12,821 nucleotides of DNA from JBBPYA01 sp038200385 (GTDB lineage Bacteria; Actinomycetota; Actinomycetes; Mycobacteriales; Geodermatophilaceae). Where the stretch lies: assembly GCA_038200385.1 (NCBI GenBank), contig JBBPYA010000111.1, positions 1 through 12,821 of the forward strand. The letters are read 5' to 3'. Each line of letters opens with the position of its first letter. Position 1 is the first letter of the stretch. Under the pieces are notes generated by a model. The model did not search any database, had not been told where the DNA came from, and was given only the letters and a program-made list of their open reading frames with translations. Position numbers and translations under genes: made by a program. Positions 1-6,723 of the stretch are shown here, piece after piece.

Positions 1-272
1 GGCTTCGCACCCCGCCGTTACCAGCGACGCACGCCCGGGTGGGGACGGGCTGTTGAGCACTTACCCGGGCTACGTCATCGACGTCACCGCCGACCTCCAC
101 ATCAACGCGCCGCTTGCGCAAGCGACTTCGTGTCGCACCACCCACCGGGTGCCTTCCTACTCGCGGACTCTGCGCCTTCGACAAGCAGCAGTTTCCCAAG
201 CAGGACAGGCACTTCGGTGCTCTCAGAGTCGCGTGCCAACCACCAAGATCGGCCGCACGCGAAAGCCCGAGG
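1..272 (-). mobile_element. Decayed end of an IS1380-family element (transposase-proximal end)
   Basis: Bases 148-272 align without gaps to 5529-5653, the transposase-start-side end of the complete IS1380-type element in this window. Both stretches are 125 bases, and 195-215 is identical to 5576-5596. Conserved pieces such as a shared CAAGAT occur at matching offsets. By this alignment the element ends at 272, and TTAG at 273-276 would be the flanking target copy. The transposase would lie leftward on the minus strand. One reverse frame there (about 30-140) gives a basic start, TRSRLRKRRVDVEVGGD, that could be a diverged transposase N-terminus, but it has no start matched to the intact copy and no clean extension. 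The terminal bases have drifted from the CCCC tip. I see a remnant; the family assignment is inferred from the match to the second copy. Confidence 0.6.
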
Positions 273-406
273 TTAGCGGCATGGATCGCCCGATCCGGTT
301 CCGCCACGGCCGGGACGCCATGATCGAGAGGCTGGCATGCACCGATTCGGGGGGATGCTGGCCGCACGATCACGCCGCGGGGGCGGTCTGTGCTACGCAG
401 GTCGGC

Positions 407-1132
407 ATGAGTGCGCGGGCCCGCTCCTTCGACCAGGCCGCCGAGCTGTACGCCGCCGCCCGTCCGGACTACCCGGAGGCGGCGCTCAGCTGGCTGCTGC
501 CGCCGGGGGCTGCGCGGGTGCTCGATCTGGGTGCCGGCACCGGCAAGCTCACCCGCCAGCTGGTGGACCGGGGCCTGGAGGTCGTGGCCGTGGAGCCGTC
601 GCCGGAGATGGGCGCGCAGCTGTCGGCGTACGTGCCGGAGGCCGACCTCTGCGAGGCCGGCGCGGAGCGGATCCCGCTGCCAGCCGGCGACGTCGACGCC
701 GTCCTGGTCGGGCAGGCGTTCCACTGGTTCGACCAGGACCGGGCGGTGCCGGAGATGGCCCGGGTGCTGCGTGCCGGGGGCCGGCTGGGCCTGCTGTGGA
801 ACTTCGACGACGACAGCGTGCCGTGGGTCGGCGCGCTGGCCACCGCGACCGGCACGACCGCCCGGGCCAGCCTGCGGGAGCCGGCGATGACGGTGTCGGA
901 GGCGTTCACCGACGTGACCGCGGCGGAGTTCTCGCACGGGCAGCGGCTAACCCGCGACGGGCTGCATGAGCTGTTCCAGACGCACAGCTTCTACCTGGTC
1001 CTGGACGATGCGGGGCGGGCCGCGCTCCGGCGGCAGATCGACGGGGTGCTGCAGGGCCACCCCGAGCTGTCCGGCGGATCGGAGTTCTTCATGCCGTATG
1101 TCACGCGCTGCTCGCGGGGCGTCCGGCGATGA
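407..1132 (+). CDS. Class I SAM-dependent methyltransferase, first of a tandem pair
   Basis: A 241-residue protein of the Methyltransf_11 type, expected to transfer a methyl group from S-adenosylmethionine to an unidentified small molecule in the cytoplasm. Motif I is VLDLGAGTGKL at residues 38-48. The acidic end of strand 2 is VVAVEPSPEM (59-68). The post-motif FHWFD (105-109) and RVLRAGGRLGLLWN follow in the usual order. The reading frame is open back to the window edge, but upstream codons run through the IS1380 remnant and look non-coding, so ATG 407 is chosen because family similarity (RARSFDQAAELY) begins there. The ribosome binding site is weak. Its stop overlaps the start of the next gene as ATGA (1129-1132), implying translational coupling. 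The substrate cannot be read from sequence. Confidence 0.85.
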   Translation: MSARARSFDQAAELYAAARPDYPEAALSWLLPPGAARVLDLGAGTGKLTRQLVDRGLEVVAVEPSPEMGAQLSAYVPEADLCEAGAERIPLPAGDVDAVLVGQAFHWFDQDRAVPEMARVLRAGGRLGLLWNFDDDSVPWVGALATATGTTARASLREPAMTVSEAFTDVTAAEFSHGQRLTRDGLHELFQTHSFYLVLDDAGRAALRRQIDGVLQGHPELSGGSEFFMPYVTRCSRGVRR

Positions 1133-1860
1133 CCGGCGGCGGCCGATCCTTCGGCGCCGCTGCCGGCACGTACGCCGTGGCTCGGCCGGCGTACCCGCCG
1201 GCGGCGCTGGACTGGCTGGTGCCGCCGACCGCACGCCGGGTGCTGGACGTCGGCGCCGGGACCGGGAAGCTGCCCCGGCTGCTGGTCGACGCCGGGCTGG
1301 ACGTGGCCGCGGTCGAGCCGTCGCCGCAGATGGCCGCGCAGCTGTCGGCGTACGTCCCGGAGGCGGACCTGCGGCTGGGCACCGCGGAGGACATTCCGCT
1401 GCCGGACGGGGACGTGGATGCGGTCCTCGCCGGCTCGGCGTTCCACTGGTTCGACGCCGGCCGGGCGGTGCCGGAGTTCGCGCGGGGTGCTCCGTCCCGG
1501 TGGCCGGCTGGGGCTGGCGTGGAACCAGCCGGACCCGGCCGTGGACTGGGTCCGGCGGATGGACGACATCAACATCACCGGGGCGGCCCGGCGGCGGCTC
1601 GACCGGAGCAAAGCCCGGCGGCCGGCGGGCCCTTCGGCTCCGTGCAGACCGCCAGCTTCCCGCACGCGTATGCGCTGACCCGGGCCTCCCTCGCCGCCCT
1701 GATCCAGACCTTCAGCTACTACCTGCTCCTGGACACCGCGCACCGGGCCGAGCTGCTGCGCCGGGTGGACGAGCTGGTCCGCGACCACCCCGACCTTGCC
1801 GGCCGGGACACGTTCGACCTGCCCTACCTGACGCGCTGCTGGCGCGCCCACCGTGGGTAG
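1129..1860 (+). CDS. SAM-dependent methyltransferase, tandem paralogue with compensating frameshifts
   Basis: This 243-residue paralogue of the preceding protein has motif I VLDVGAGTGKL and an almost identical VEPSPQMAAQLSAYVPEADL block, which points to a tandem duplication. Between about 1484 and 1640 the annotated frame becomes alanine/proline-rich and loses family similarity. The +1 frame over the same bases reads GVLRPGGRLGLAWNQPDP and then VDWVRRMDDINITG, which is what the family requires. An extra G in the run at 1484-1487 opens the shift, and a missing base in the GC run around 1610-1640 closes it, after which FGSVQTASFPHAY is back in frame. Either about 50 residues are scrambled or the two indels are sequencing errors. 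Start and end are otherwise intact. Confidence 0.75.
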   Translation: MTGGGRSFGAAAGTYAVARPAYPPAALDWLVPPTARRVLDVGAGTGKLPRLLVDAGLDVAAVEPSPQMAAQLSAYVPEADLRLGTAEDIPLPDGDVDAVLAGSAFHWFDAGRAVPEFARGAPSRWPAGAGVEPAGPGRGLGPADGRHQHHRGGPAAARPEQSPAAGGPFGSVQTASFPHAYALTRASLAALIQTFSYYLLLDTAHRAELLRRVDELVRDHPDLAGRDTFDLPYLTRCWRAHRG

Positions 1861-1874
1861 CCCGCCGCGGCGGG
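1861..1874 (+). terminator. GC palindrome after the methyltransferase pair
   Basis: A perfect 14-base palindrome, CCCGCCGCGGCGGG, begins directly after the TAG stop of the second methyltransferase gene. It can fold as a 5-bp stem with a 4-base loop. No T-run follows, so intrinsic termination is only possible. It sits 16 bases before the next start codon and could equally affect translation there. Confidence 0.25.
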
Positions 1875-1890
1875 TGGCAGTCTCACGGCC

Positions 1891-2451
1891 ATGACCGATG
1901 CCCGTGAGTTGCTACCCGTGGCCGCCGGCGAGTTCGGCCGCCGGGTCCACGCCGTCCGGCCCGGCGACTGGGCGAACCCCACGCCGGACACCGAGTGGGC
2001 GGTCCGCGACCTGGTCAACCACCTCGTCGCCGAGCACCTGTGGGCCCCGCCGCTGCTCGCCGGCCAGGGTGTGCACGACGTCGGGGACCGCTTCGACGGC
2101 GACGTGCTCGGCGCCGACCCCGTGGCCGCCTGGGACACGGCGACCGAGGCGTCCCTGCGGGCGTGGGCCGCCGCCGCGGACGAGGACACCGTCACGCTGT
2201 CGGTCGGCCCCGCCCCGGTGCGGCGCTACGCCGAGGAGATGCTGATGGATCTCACCGTGCACAGCTGGGACCTGGCCCGTGGGATCGGCGCCGACGACCG
2301 GATCGACCCGGCGTGCGTCGAGCACGTGCTGGCCTACGTCGAGGAGCACATCGAGGACCTGCAGGCCTACGGGCTGTTCGATCTGTCGGTGCCCACGGAC
2401 GCCACCGACGCCCAGGACCGGCTGCTGGCCCGGCTCGGCCGCCACCCCTGA
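1891..2451 (+). CDS. TIGR03086-like protein, mycothiol-dependent DinB/maleylpyruvate isomerase fold
   Basis: A 186-residue protein resembling the actinobacterial TIGR03086/TIGR03083 family, four-helix DinB-fold proteins with a metal site that often use mycothiol. The N-terminal signature is TEWAVRDLVNHLV (residues 34-46), in which H44 matches the usual first metal ligand. The second signature is MLMDLTVHSWDLARGIG (117-133). There D120 and H124 occupy the spacing of the Glu/His ligand pair of mycothiol S-transferases, with Asp in place of Glu. Length is typical. It starts at ATG 1891, 30 bases after the methyltransferase stop, so co-transcription is possible, although the palindrome between them may interfere. 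It converges with the minus-strand gene ending at 2457. The substrate is unknown. Confidence 0.8.
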   Translation: MTDARELLPVAAGEFGRRVHAVRPGDWANPTPDTEWAVRDLVNHLVAEHLWAPPLLAGQGVHDVGDRFDGDVLGADPVAAWDTATEASLRAWAAAADEDTVTLSVGPAPVRRYAEEMLMDLTVHSWDLARGIGADDRIDPACVEHVLAYVEEHIEDLQAYGLFDLSVPTDATDAQDRLLARLGRHP

Positions 2452-2456
2452 GCGGG

Positions 2457-3551
2457 CTAGACACGATTCAGTAGCGAATCGCCTTGATCGACGCCAAGCC
2501 GTCTCAACGTGTTGGCCGCGTCCTCTCCGGACAGGGGCAAGGCGGCGATCGGAATCGTCATCTGGCCCCACTCGAGCTCATGACCTCGGCGAATCTCGGC
2601 CGGCAGTGGGCCGAGAGAACACGGCAGCTCCGCAGGTCCGCCGCGGTGGCGGGCCAGCCCGACGGCCCACAGCCACTCCAGCAACGAGATGGCGATGACG
2701 GCGCAGGCCAGCAGACCCGGGACATCCACTGCGCGGCGGACACGAACCCACCGGCGCGCCTGCCGCCTGCCTCGGGTCTCGAGGGTCTCCAGCATCCGGC
2801 CGTCGATCATGGGGATCTCAACGGTCGGCTCGCCGGTGGTCTCGGGGTCGGTGTAAAAGGAGATACGGCCCCGCTGCGGTACGGCAGACAGGCCATGCTT
2901 GACCGCGTTGTAGCCGTTGGAGTGGTCGAGATGGAAGCTCGCGAAGTGCCGAACCCAGGCGGCGAGGTAGGCCTGCACGGCAGTCGCTTCCGCCTCGCCG
3001 ACCGCCTCCATGACCTCGGCCCAGTGCGGCAAGAACACATGCGCCAGGATGGCGATCAGCTCCTCCTCGCCAGCGCTGGCGAGCCGACGACACTTGTCCC
3101 GGAACTCCTTGGGCTCTTGCAGGGCGGACAGCGCCAACCAGGGGCTTGAGCCCGCCTGCAAAACAGTCTGGAGCTGCGCGATCAGGTGCCTCAGCAATAC
3201 TTCGCCGGCCTGGTGGGCCAGCGCGAAGGCTTCGACAGTTTCACTCGAGACCGCCTCCTCGGGATCTGTCCGGTCCTCCATCGCCCAGCCAGGCAACCGG
3301 CGCAGAACCTGATTCTGCAGTGAGTCGGGATTGTCATCGGGCCCCTGAGTCGCTAAGGGTCGGCGTATGACCGACGCCAGACGTGCTCGCAGATAGGCGG
3401 CCGGCTCAGTAAAGTAGAAGGCCTCATTGAGAGCCTGCAGCACGGGGTCTGCATGCGGCGGCTTCGGCTCGGGCGGCGTCACGTCCAGACGGTACGACAA
3501 CGGGCAGACGGTGAGCCCCGCGTCGGCGGCGGCCGCGTGCCATCTCACCAT
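2457..3551 (-). CDS. Uncharacterised 364-residue protein with a YNAVKHG motif, possibly HEPN-like
   Basis: I do not recognise a named family. The protein is mostly predicted helix up to about residue 220, with RHFASFHLDHSNGYNAVKHGL near residues 201-221. An Asn followed by Lys-His-Gly in this setting recalls HEPN-like and DUF5677-type helical-bundle proteins, but no canonical RxxxxH pair is clear. A short beta segment follows (ISFYTDPETTGEP and VEIPMIDG). A strongly hydrophobic helix of about 22 residues (about 289-310, LLACAVIAISLLEWLWAVGLA) could cross the membrane or be buried. ATG 3551 lacks a good Shine-Dalgarno, so the start is uncertain. It lies 30 bases after the stop of the small membrane protein gene, suggesting one transcript. 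Codon use appears less strictly GC-rich than in the methyltransferase genes, as expected for acquired DNA. Confidence 0.6.
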   Translation of the reverse strand: MVRWHAAAADAGLTVCPLSYRLDVTPPEPKPPHADPVLQALNEAFYFTEPAAYLRARLASVIRRPLATQGPDDNPDSLQNQVLRRLPGWAMEDRTDPEEAVSSETVEAFALAHQAGEVLLRHLIAQLQTVLQAGSSPWLALSALQEPKEFRDKCRRLASAGEEELIAILAHVFLPHWAEVMEAVGEAEATAVQAYLAAWVRHFASFHLDHSNGYNAVKHGLSAVPQRGRISFYTDPETTGEPTVEIPMIDGRMLETLETRGRRQARRWVRVRRAVDVPGLLACAVIAISLLEWLWAVGLARHRGGPAELPCSLGPLPAEIRRGHELEWGQMTIPIAALPLSGEDAANTLRRLGVDQGDSLLNRV

Positions 3552-3580
3552 TCGCGAACCAAACCCGGCCGGCCCGATCC

Positions 3581-3766
3581 TTACGGCCCAGCCCGTCGCT
3601 CATCGTTCTCCCCGACGTGTCCCCGGCGATGATCGTCAGTTCCGCGACACCGAAGAGTGGACGTGGTGGCCACGGCGAGGGCAAGCCAGTCGGCGTACAG
3701 CACGCCGATGACCATCAGCCAGACGCCCACCGCGACGCAGCCGACCGCGACGAACTGCAGCCCCAC
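3581..3766 (-). CDS. Small single-span membrane protein, paralogue of the one at 9814-9993
   Basis: A 61-residue protein with one hydrophobic segment of about 22-30 residues, LQFVAVGCVAVGVWLMVIGV then LYADWLALAV, and a charged tail ending GENDERRAGP. It resembles the protein at 9814-9993: both have hydrophobic residues, GC, GVWLM, then V-Y-x-D and L. The frame is open up to a GTG at 3910, giving 109 residues, but GTG 3766 is preferred because it matches the N-terminus and length of the second copy. Neither start has a clear ribosome binding site. Function is unknown. It precedes the unknown gene at 2457-3551 on the same strand with a 30-base gap, so the two may act together. The 230 bases from 3767 to 3996 hold no other gene that I can support. 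Confidence 0.5.
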   Translation of the reverse strand: MGLQFVAVGCVAVGVWLMVIGVLYADWLALAVATTSTLRCRGTDDHRRGHVGENDERRAGP

Positions 3767-3992
3767 GGCAGCACGGCGAGCGCGGAGCTGCGCGTCACCG
3801 ACAGGTCTGATCACACCGGCATAGTGCCGCTGCGCCGTCCACGGCCTCCTCAAGAGGCTGTTTCTGCCGTATCCCTTGACGGGCACAGTGTCGATCGAAA
3901 GGACGCACACGTGTCCACGCCACGGCGCGGTGCCAAGTGCCCAGGCCGGTCGACGGGGTCGACGTCATCCGGTCGACAGACCGGGCACGCCA

Positions 3993-3996
3993 CTAA
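3993..3996. repeat. Target-site duplication CTAA, left copy
   Basis: CTAA directly precedes the CCCC tip of the left inverted repeat and matches 5654-5657 beyond the right tip. The intact pair indicates that the element has not recombined since insertion. Confidence 0.85.
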
Positions 3997-4012
3997 CCCC
4001 GGTCATTCAGTA
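3997..4012 (+). repeat. IS1380-type left terminal inverted repeat
   Basis: CCCCGGTCATTCAGTA matches the reverse complement of 5638-5653 at 13 of 16 positions. Weaker similarity continues inward to about 4045 (GATCTTGGTCGGG against the CAAGAT region of the other end). Confidence 0.85.
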
Positions 4013-4143
4013 AGCCGCTGAACGCGGCTTGATGATCTTGGTCGGGAGTTGCCTGGCAGTGGAGTGAGTGTCGGGCAGGTTGGTGTCCCGGCGCTGTGGC
4101 CGGTGGCTCCGGTGGAGCGTCGGGGATGGTCGGCGGCGGGTGT

Positions 4144-5522
4144 TCAGGTGGGCAGCGGGATGAGCCGGAGCCGCTGGAATGCTCTTGCCAGGGCCAACGC
4201 CCACGGCCAGTTGCGGGCCAGGCGGAGGTAGATGCTTCGTTGTCCGCGGGTGATCCGGGCGGCGGTGTGCAGTAGCCGGTAGCGCAGCTTCTTCGGCTCG
4301 GCCTTGGCGAGTTCACCATCGAGGAGCATGGTCTGGGTCCAGCAAGCAGGTCCATCGCGGTCAGCGAGGCTTCCAGCCAGGCGGCGTTGATCGGCAGTTC
4401 GCGGGACGGGAAGCGGCCGATGCCGGTGTCCTTGCCGCAGCGGATCCGGTCCTCGACGCGGGCGTGCGCGCGGTGTCGGGCTTCCAGGAACTGGATCGTG
4501 CCGCGTGTGGTGTTGGTGCAGACGGCTTGGTAGCGGTAGCCGTCGGCCTCTTCGAAGGCGTCCAGTTGGGCGCCGGGGTGCGGGCGTTCGCGGCGCACGA
4601 TCACCCGCATCCCGCCCGGCCAGCCGCCCAGGCTTAGCAGGTCGGTGATCTCGGCGATGTCGGCGCCGTCCCGGACCCCGCCGTCGGCGGTGATCGCCGG
4701 GCGCCACACGAAGGCCGGGATGATCCCGATCGCCTCGCGGACCGCGGCGGTGGTCGGGAACCCCACGGAGTAGTCCAGCCCGGCCGCGGCGAGGTGGTCG
4801 ATCAGGGCGTGGGAGAACCCGGCGCCATCCACCCGCACCAGGATCGGCTTGCAACGGTGCGCGTCGGGCAGCTGCGCCAGCGCCAGATCGAGCACAGCGA
4901 CGTGATCGACGGCGGTGTTGCTGCCGGAGTTGCCCGGGCGCAGGACCGCGGCCAGCGCCTCCCCGGTGTTGTCCAGCCAGGCCCCGATCGGATGAAACCC
5001 GAAGCCGCCCTTGAAGTTCCCGGCCGCGCCTTGCTTGTCCGAGTGGGCGGTGACCAGGGTCGCGTCGATGTCGATCACCGCGTAGTGAAGGGTCCGGCCG
5101 GCCGCCCGAGCCGGCGGCAGCTCGACGCCGGTCAGCTCACCGCGGGCCGCCCAGGCCCGTTCCCGGGCGACCGCCCGAGCCAGCCGAAGCTCATCCAGTA
5201 GGTCGGCGTCCACACCGTCCAATACTCGCCAGATCGTCGCCGTGGAGGCGACCTGGCCGTGCAGCCCGGGTTGATCGGCCAGCGTCTGCACGTCGCTGAT
5301 CGTCTCCGCGCCGTCGGCGATCGCCACCGCCACATCGACCAGCACCCGCCCCGGATCATGCCCCGAGCGCCGCTGCCGCAGCGGATGCAGGACCTCAGAG
5401 AACGCCGCAGTCAACCCGACCCGATCGGCCACCTCCGACAGCAGCGCCGTCCCGGCATGCGACACCACACCGGTCCCATCGACGGTGACCACCGGGTACG
5501 ACCTGCTCGTTGTAGCCTGCAC
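4144..5522 (-). pseudogene. IS1380-family DDE transposase with a single-base frameshift
   Basis: The reading begins at GTG 5522 (MQATTSRSYPVVTVDGTGVVSHAG) and, with one missing base restored near 4341-4345, ends at the TGA at 4144-4146. That gives about 459 residues, normal for the family. DIDATLVTAHSDK (residues 151-163) and VRVDGAGFSH (229-238) hold the likely first and second catalytic Asp, and RVEDRI around 357 the likely Glu. After residue about 393 (DLLAG) the first frame becomes unrelated. The next frame continues WTQTMLLDGELAKAEPKKLR and YRLLHTAARITRGQRSIYLR, the conserved C-terminus. The unshifted frame would run on to 3993, beyond the element end. The protein normally binds the inverted repeats and moves the element. 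All catalytic motifs lie before the shift, but loss of the C-terminus probably inactivates it unless the indel is a sequencing error. Confidence 0.9.
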
Positions 5523-5637
5523 TGGCGAGGTGCCTCTCCTGCTCGGTGATCCTGGACTCTCAGCAAGCCCAGAATCCCAAGCAGGACAGGCACTTCCGCG
5601 CTTTCACAGCCCGTGTCGGGCAACAAGATGAGCCGGC

Positions 5638-5653
5638 TACTGCAACACCGGGG
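5638..5653 (-). repeat. IS1380-type right terminal inverted repeat
   Basis: The reverse complement reads CCCCGGTGTTGCAGTA, pairing with the repeat at 3997-4012. The same end, colinear over 125 bases, is found in decayed form at 148-272. Confidence 0.85.
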
Positions 5654-5657
5654 CTAA
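5654..5657. repeat. Target-site duplication CTAA, right copy
   Basis: CTAA directly follows the GGGG tip of the right end and is identical to 3993-3996. Confidence 0.85.
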
Positions 5658-5670
5658 CACCTATCGTGGG

Positions 5671-5847
5671 TCAGCAGCGCTCTTCTGGGGAGCGGTGGGA
5701 TGGTCGTGATCGCGGCCGTCGACGGCGACCGGCAGTAGTGCCGTGCACCGCGCTGCCGCCACAGCTGCTCCGCCCCGGCTCGTTCGGCCGCGGCATCTTG
5801 TCGAGGGCCTCGGGGCCGAAGGCGATCCAGCCCGATGACTCGGTCAT
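5671..5847 (-). CDS. 58-residue ORF of unknown function with a strong ribosome binding site
   Basis: The product begins MTESSGWIAFGPEALDKMPR and ends arginine- and serine-rich, with the last residues PSHRSPEERC. GAGGAGGTGGG lies just upstream of the ATG at 5847, the best Shine-Dalgarno match in this half of the window, which argues for translation. The first 25 residues look like a designed peptide (acidic start, GWIAFGPEAL). The R/P/S-rich tail looks like a shifted or drifted frame, so the original gene may have been longer or different. The IS1380-family element begins 14 bases beyond its stop and may have separated it from downstream sequence. I recognise no family. A ribosomally made peptide precursor is one possibility but no maturation enzyme is visible here. 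Confidence 0.45.
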   Translation of the reverse strand: MTESSGWIAFGPEALDKMPRPNEPGRSSCGGSAVHGTTAGRRRRPRSRPSHRSPEERC

Positions 5848-5989
5848 TGCTGCCCACCTCCTCGACTGTTCAGCACTCGTCTGGCGTCTGTCCGCGTCGT
5901 CGAGGTCGACAACGGAGGGCCACCTTCGTGGGCTGCCATCCTTGTCGCTGCGCGGGCCTTGACGGTGTAGGCAATGTGACCCGCCCGCT

Positions 5990-6583
5990 CTAGCAGGGGG
6001 CGCCGTTGAGGCGGATCCGAGTGGTCTGAATGGGCTCGCTTGGCCGCTGGATCCGGAGAACCAGGCAGTGTTGCGGATCGGTGGCCAGTAGGCCGCCGAA
6101 GTATGTCGTATCCCTGTCCTGGCACCCATGAAACGTGACGGCGGAGGCCATCCACGGTCGGACGTCGACAGAGGATCCCCTCGTCCACACATGGGCTGGT
6201 ACCCACACCAGCCACGTCGCGGAGGAGGAGCTAGCCAGCTCAACGGTGATCGGCGAAGCGCCCATTCGCAGGAAGGCCGGCGTCTTGAAGAAGAAGTACT
6301 GCTGGTCGCCTGGCGGTTTCCGCAGCCCCACATCTGTCGCTGGCGCCGCAGATCCTTCGCCGGACAAGCCGACTAGCGTCAGCCCGTCGAGAGTGAGGTT
6401 TGCGGTGCTGTCGGGTGCGCTGCCAGAACCGGCGTCGGCACAGGACAGCGCGATTGCCCGACCGGGTGACGATGTGGCGGCCGCAGACGGGGCAGCTGAC
6501 GAGATCGATTGGGCGGGCGTGGTGCATCCGGCGACCAGCGTCCAGCAGGCCGCAGCGGCCAAGACCCATCTCCTCAGCGTCAA
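5990..6583 (-). CDS. Secreted lipoprotein of unknown function
   Basis: A 197-residue protein whose N-terminus is a lipoprotein signal: LTLRRWVLAAAACWTLVAGC, with basic residues 4-5, a hydrophobic core and a LVAGC lipobox ending at C20, followed by a Ser/Ala/Thr-rich linker (TPAQSISSAAPSAAATSSPG). It should therefore be exported and lipid-anchored on the outer face of the membrane. The remainder is beta-rich with four later Cys (SCADAG, HGCQD, QHCLV and terminal APC) that could form two disulfides. No enzymatic motif is seen. The frame is open to 7063, but codons before TTG 6583 run antisense through the hydrolase pseudogene. TTG 6583 has purine-rich GGAGG and GGAG motifs upstream. It could share a transcript with the 58-residue ORF 142 bases downstream. 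Confidence 0.65.
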   Translation of the reverse strand: MTLRRWVLAAAACWTLVAGCTTPAQSISSAAPSAAATSSPGRAIALSCADAGSGSAPDSTANLTLDGLTLVGLSGEGSAAPATDVGLRKPPGDQQYFFFKTPAFLRMGASPITVELASSSSATWLVWVPAHVWTRGSSVDVRPWMASAVTFHGCQDRDTTYFGGLLATDPQHCLVLRIQRPSEPIQTTRIRLNGAPC

Positions 6584-6723
6584 TCTGCTCCGGCCGCCTC
6601 CGACCTTATCCGTCTCGGGGACGCAAGCACGCGCGACTGGGGGCCCCAATCCCTGCCGTGTGACCAACCGTAGTAGGAAGCTGAGGCGGCCGACAGGCGG
6701 ATGGCCTGAACCCCCTTCTCTTG

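Larger units (their letters stand above)
3997..5653 (-). mobile_element. Complete IS1380-family insertion sequence (1657 bp)
   Basis: The boundaries come from imperfect terminal inverted repeats and a target duplication. The left end starts CCCCGGTCATTCAGTA and the right end, read inward on the minus strand, starts CCCCGGTGTTGCAGTA, 13 of 16 identical. CTAA occurs immediately outside both ends (3993-3996 and 5654-5657). A 4-bp duplication, the length near 1.7 kb and a single DDE transposase gene fit IS1380. The element inserted in the gap between the small membrane protein gene and the 58-residue ORF at 5671, only 14 bases beyond the latter's stop, so no recognisable gene is cut. The non-coding segments inside are 3997-4143 and 5523-5653. 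Its transposase has one frameshift, so self-mobility is doubtful. Confidence 0.9.

Noticed and set aside
53..406. N-terminal extension of the first methyltransferase to 359 residues
   Set aside because: The upstream codons lie within the IS1380 remnant and show no family similarity; similarity starts at ATG 407.
3993..4340. C-terminus of the transposase in the unshifted frame
   Set aside because: It is Pro/Ser-rich, ends beyond the element boundary and lacks the conserved residues found in the other frame.
5844..6215. Minus-strand 123-residue ORF overlapping the lipoprotein gene
   Set aside because: It is a shadow of the lipoprotein frame, with no ribosome binding site or family similarity.
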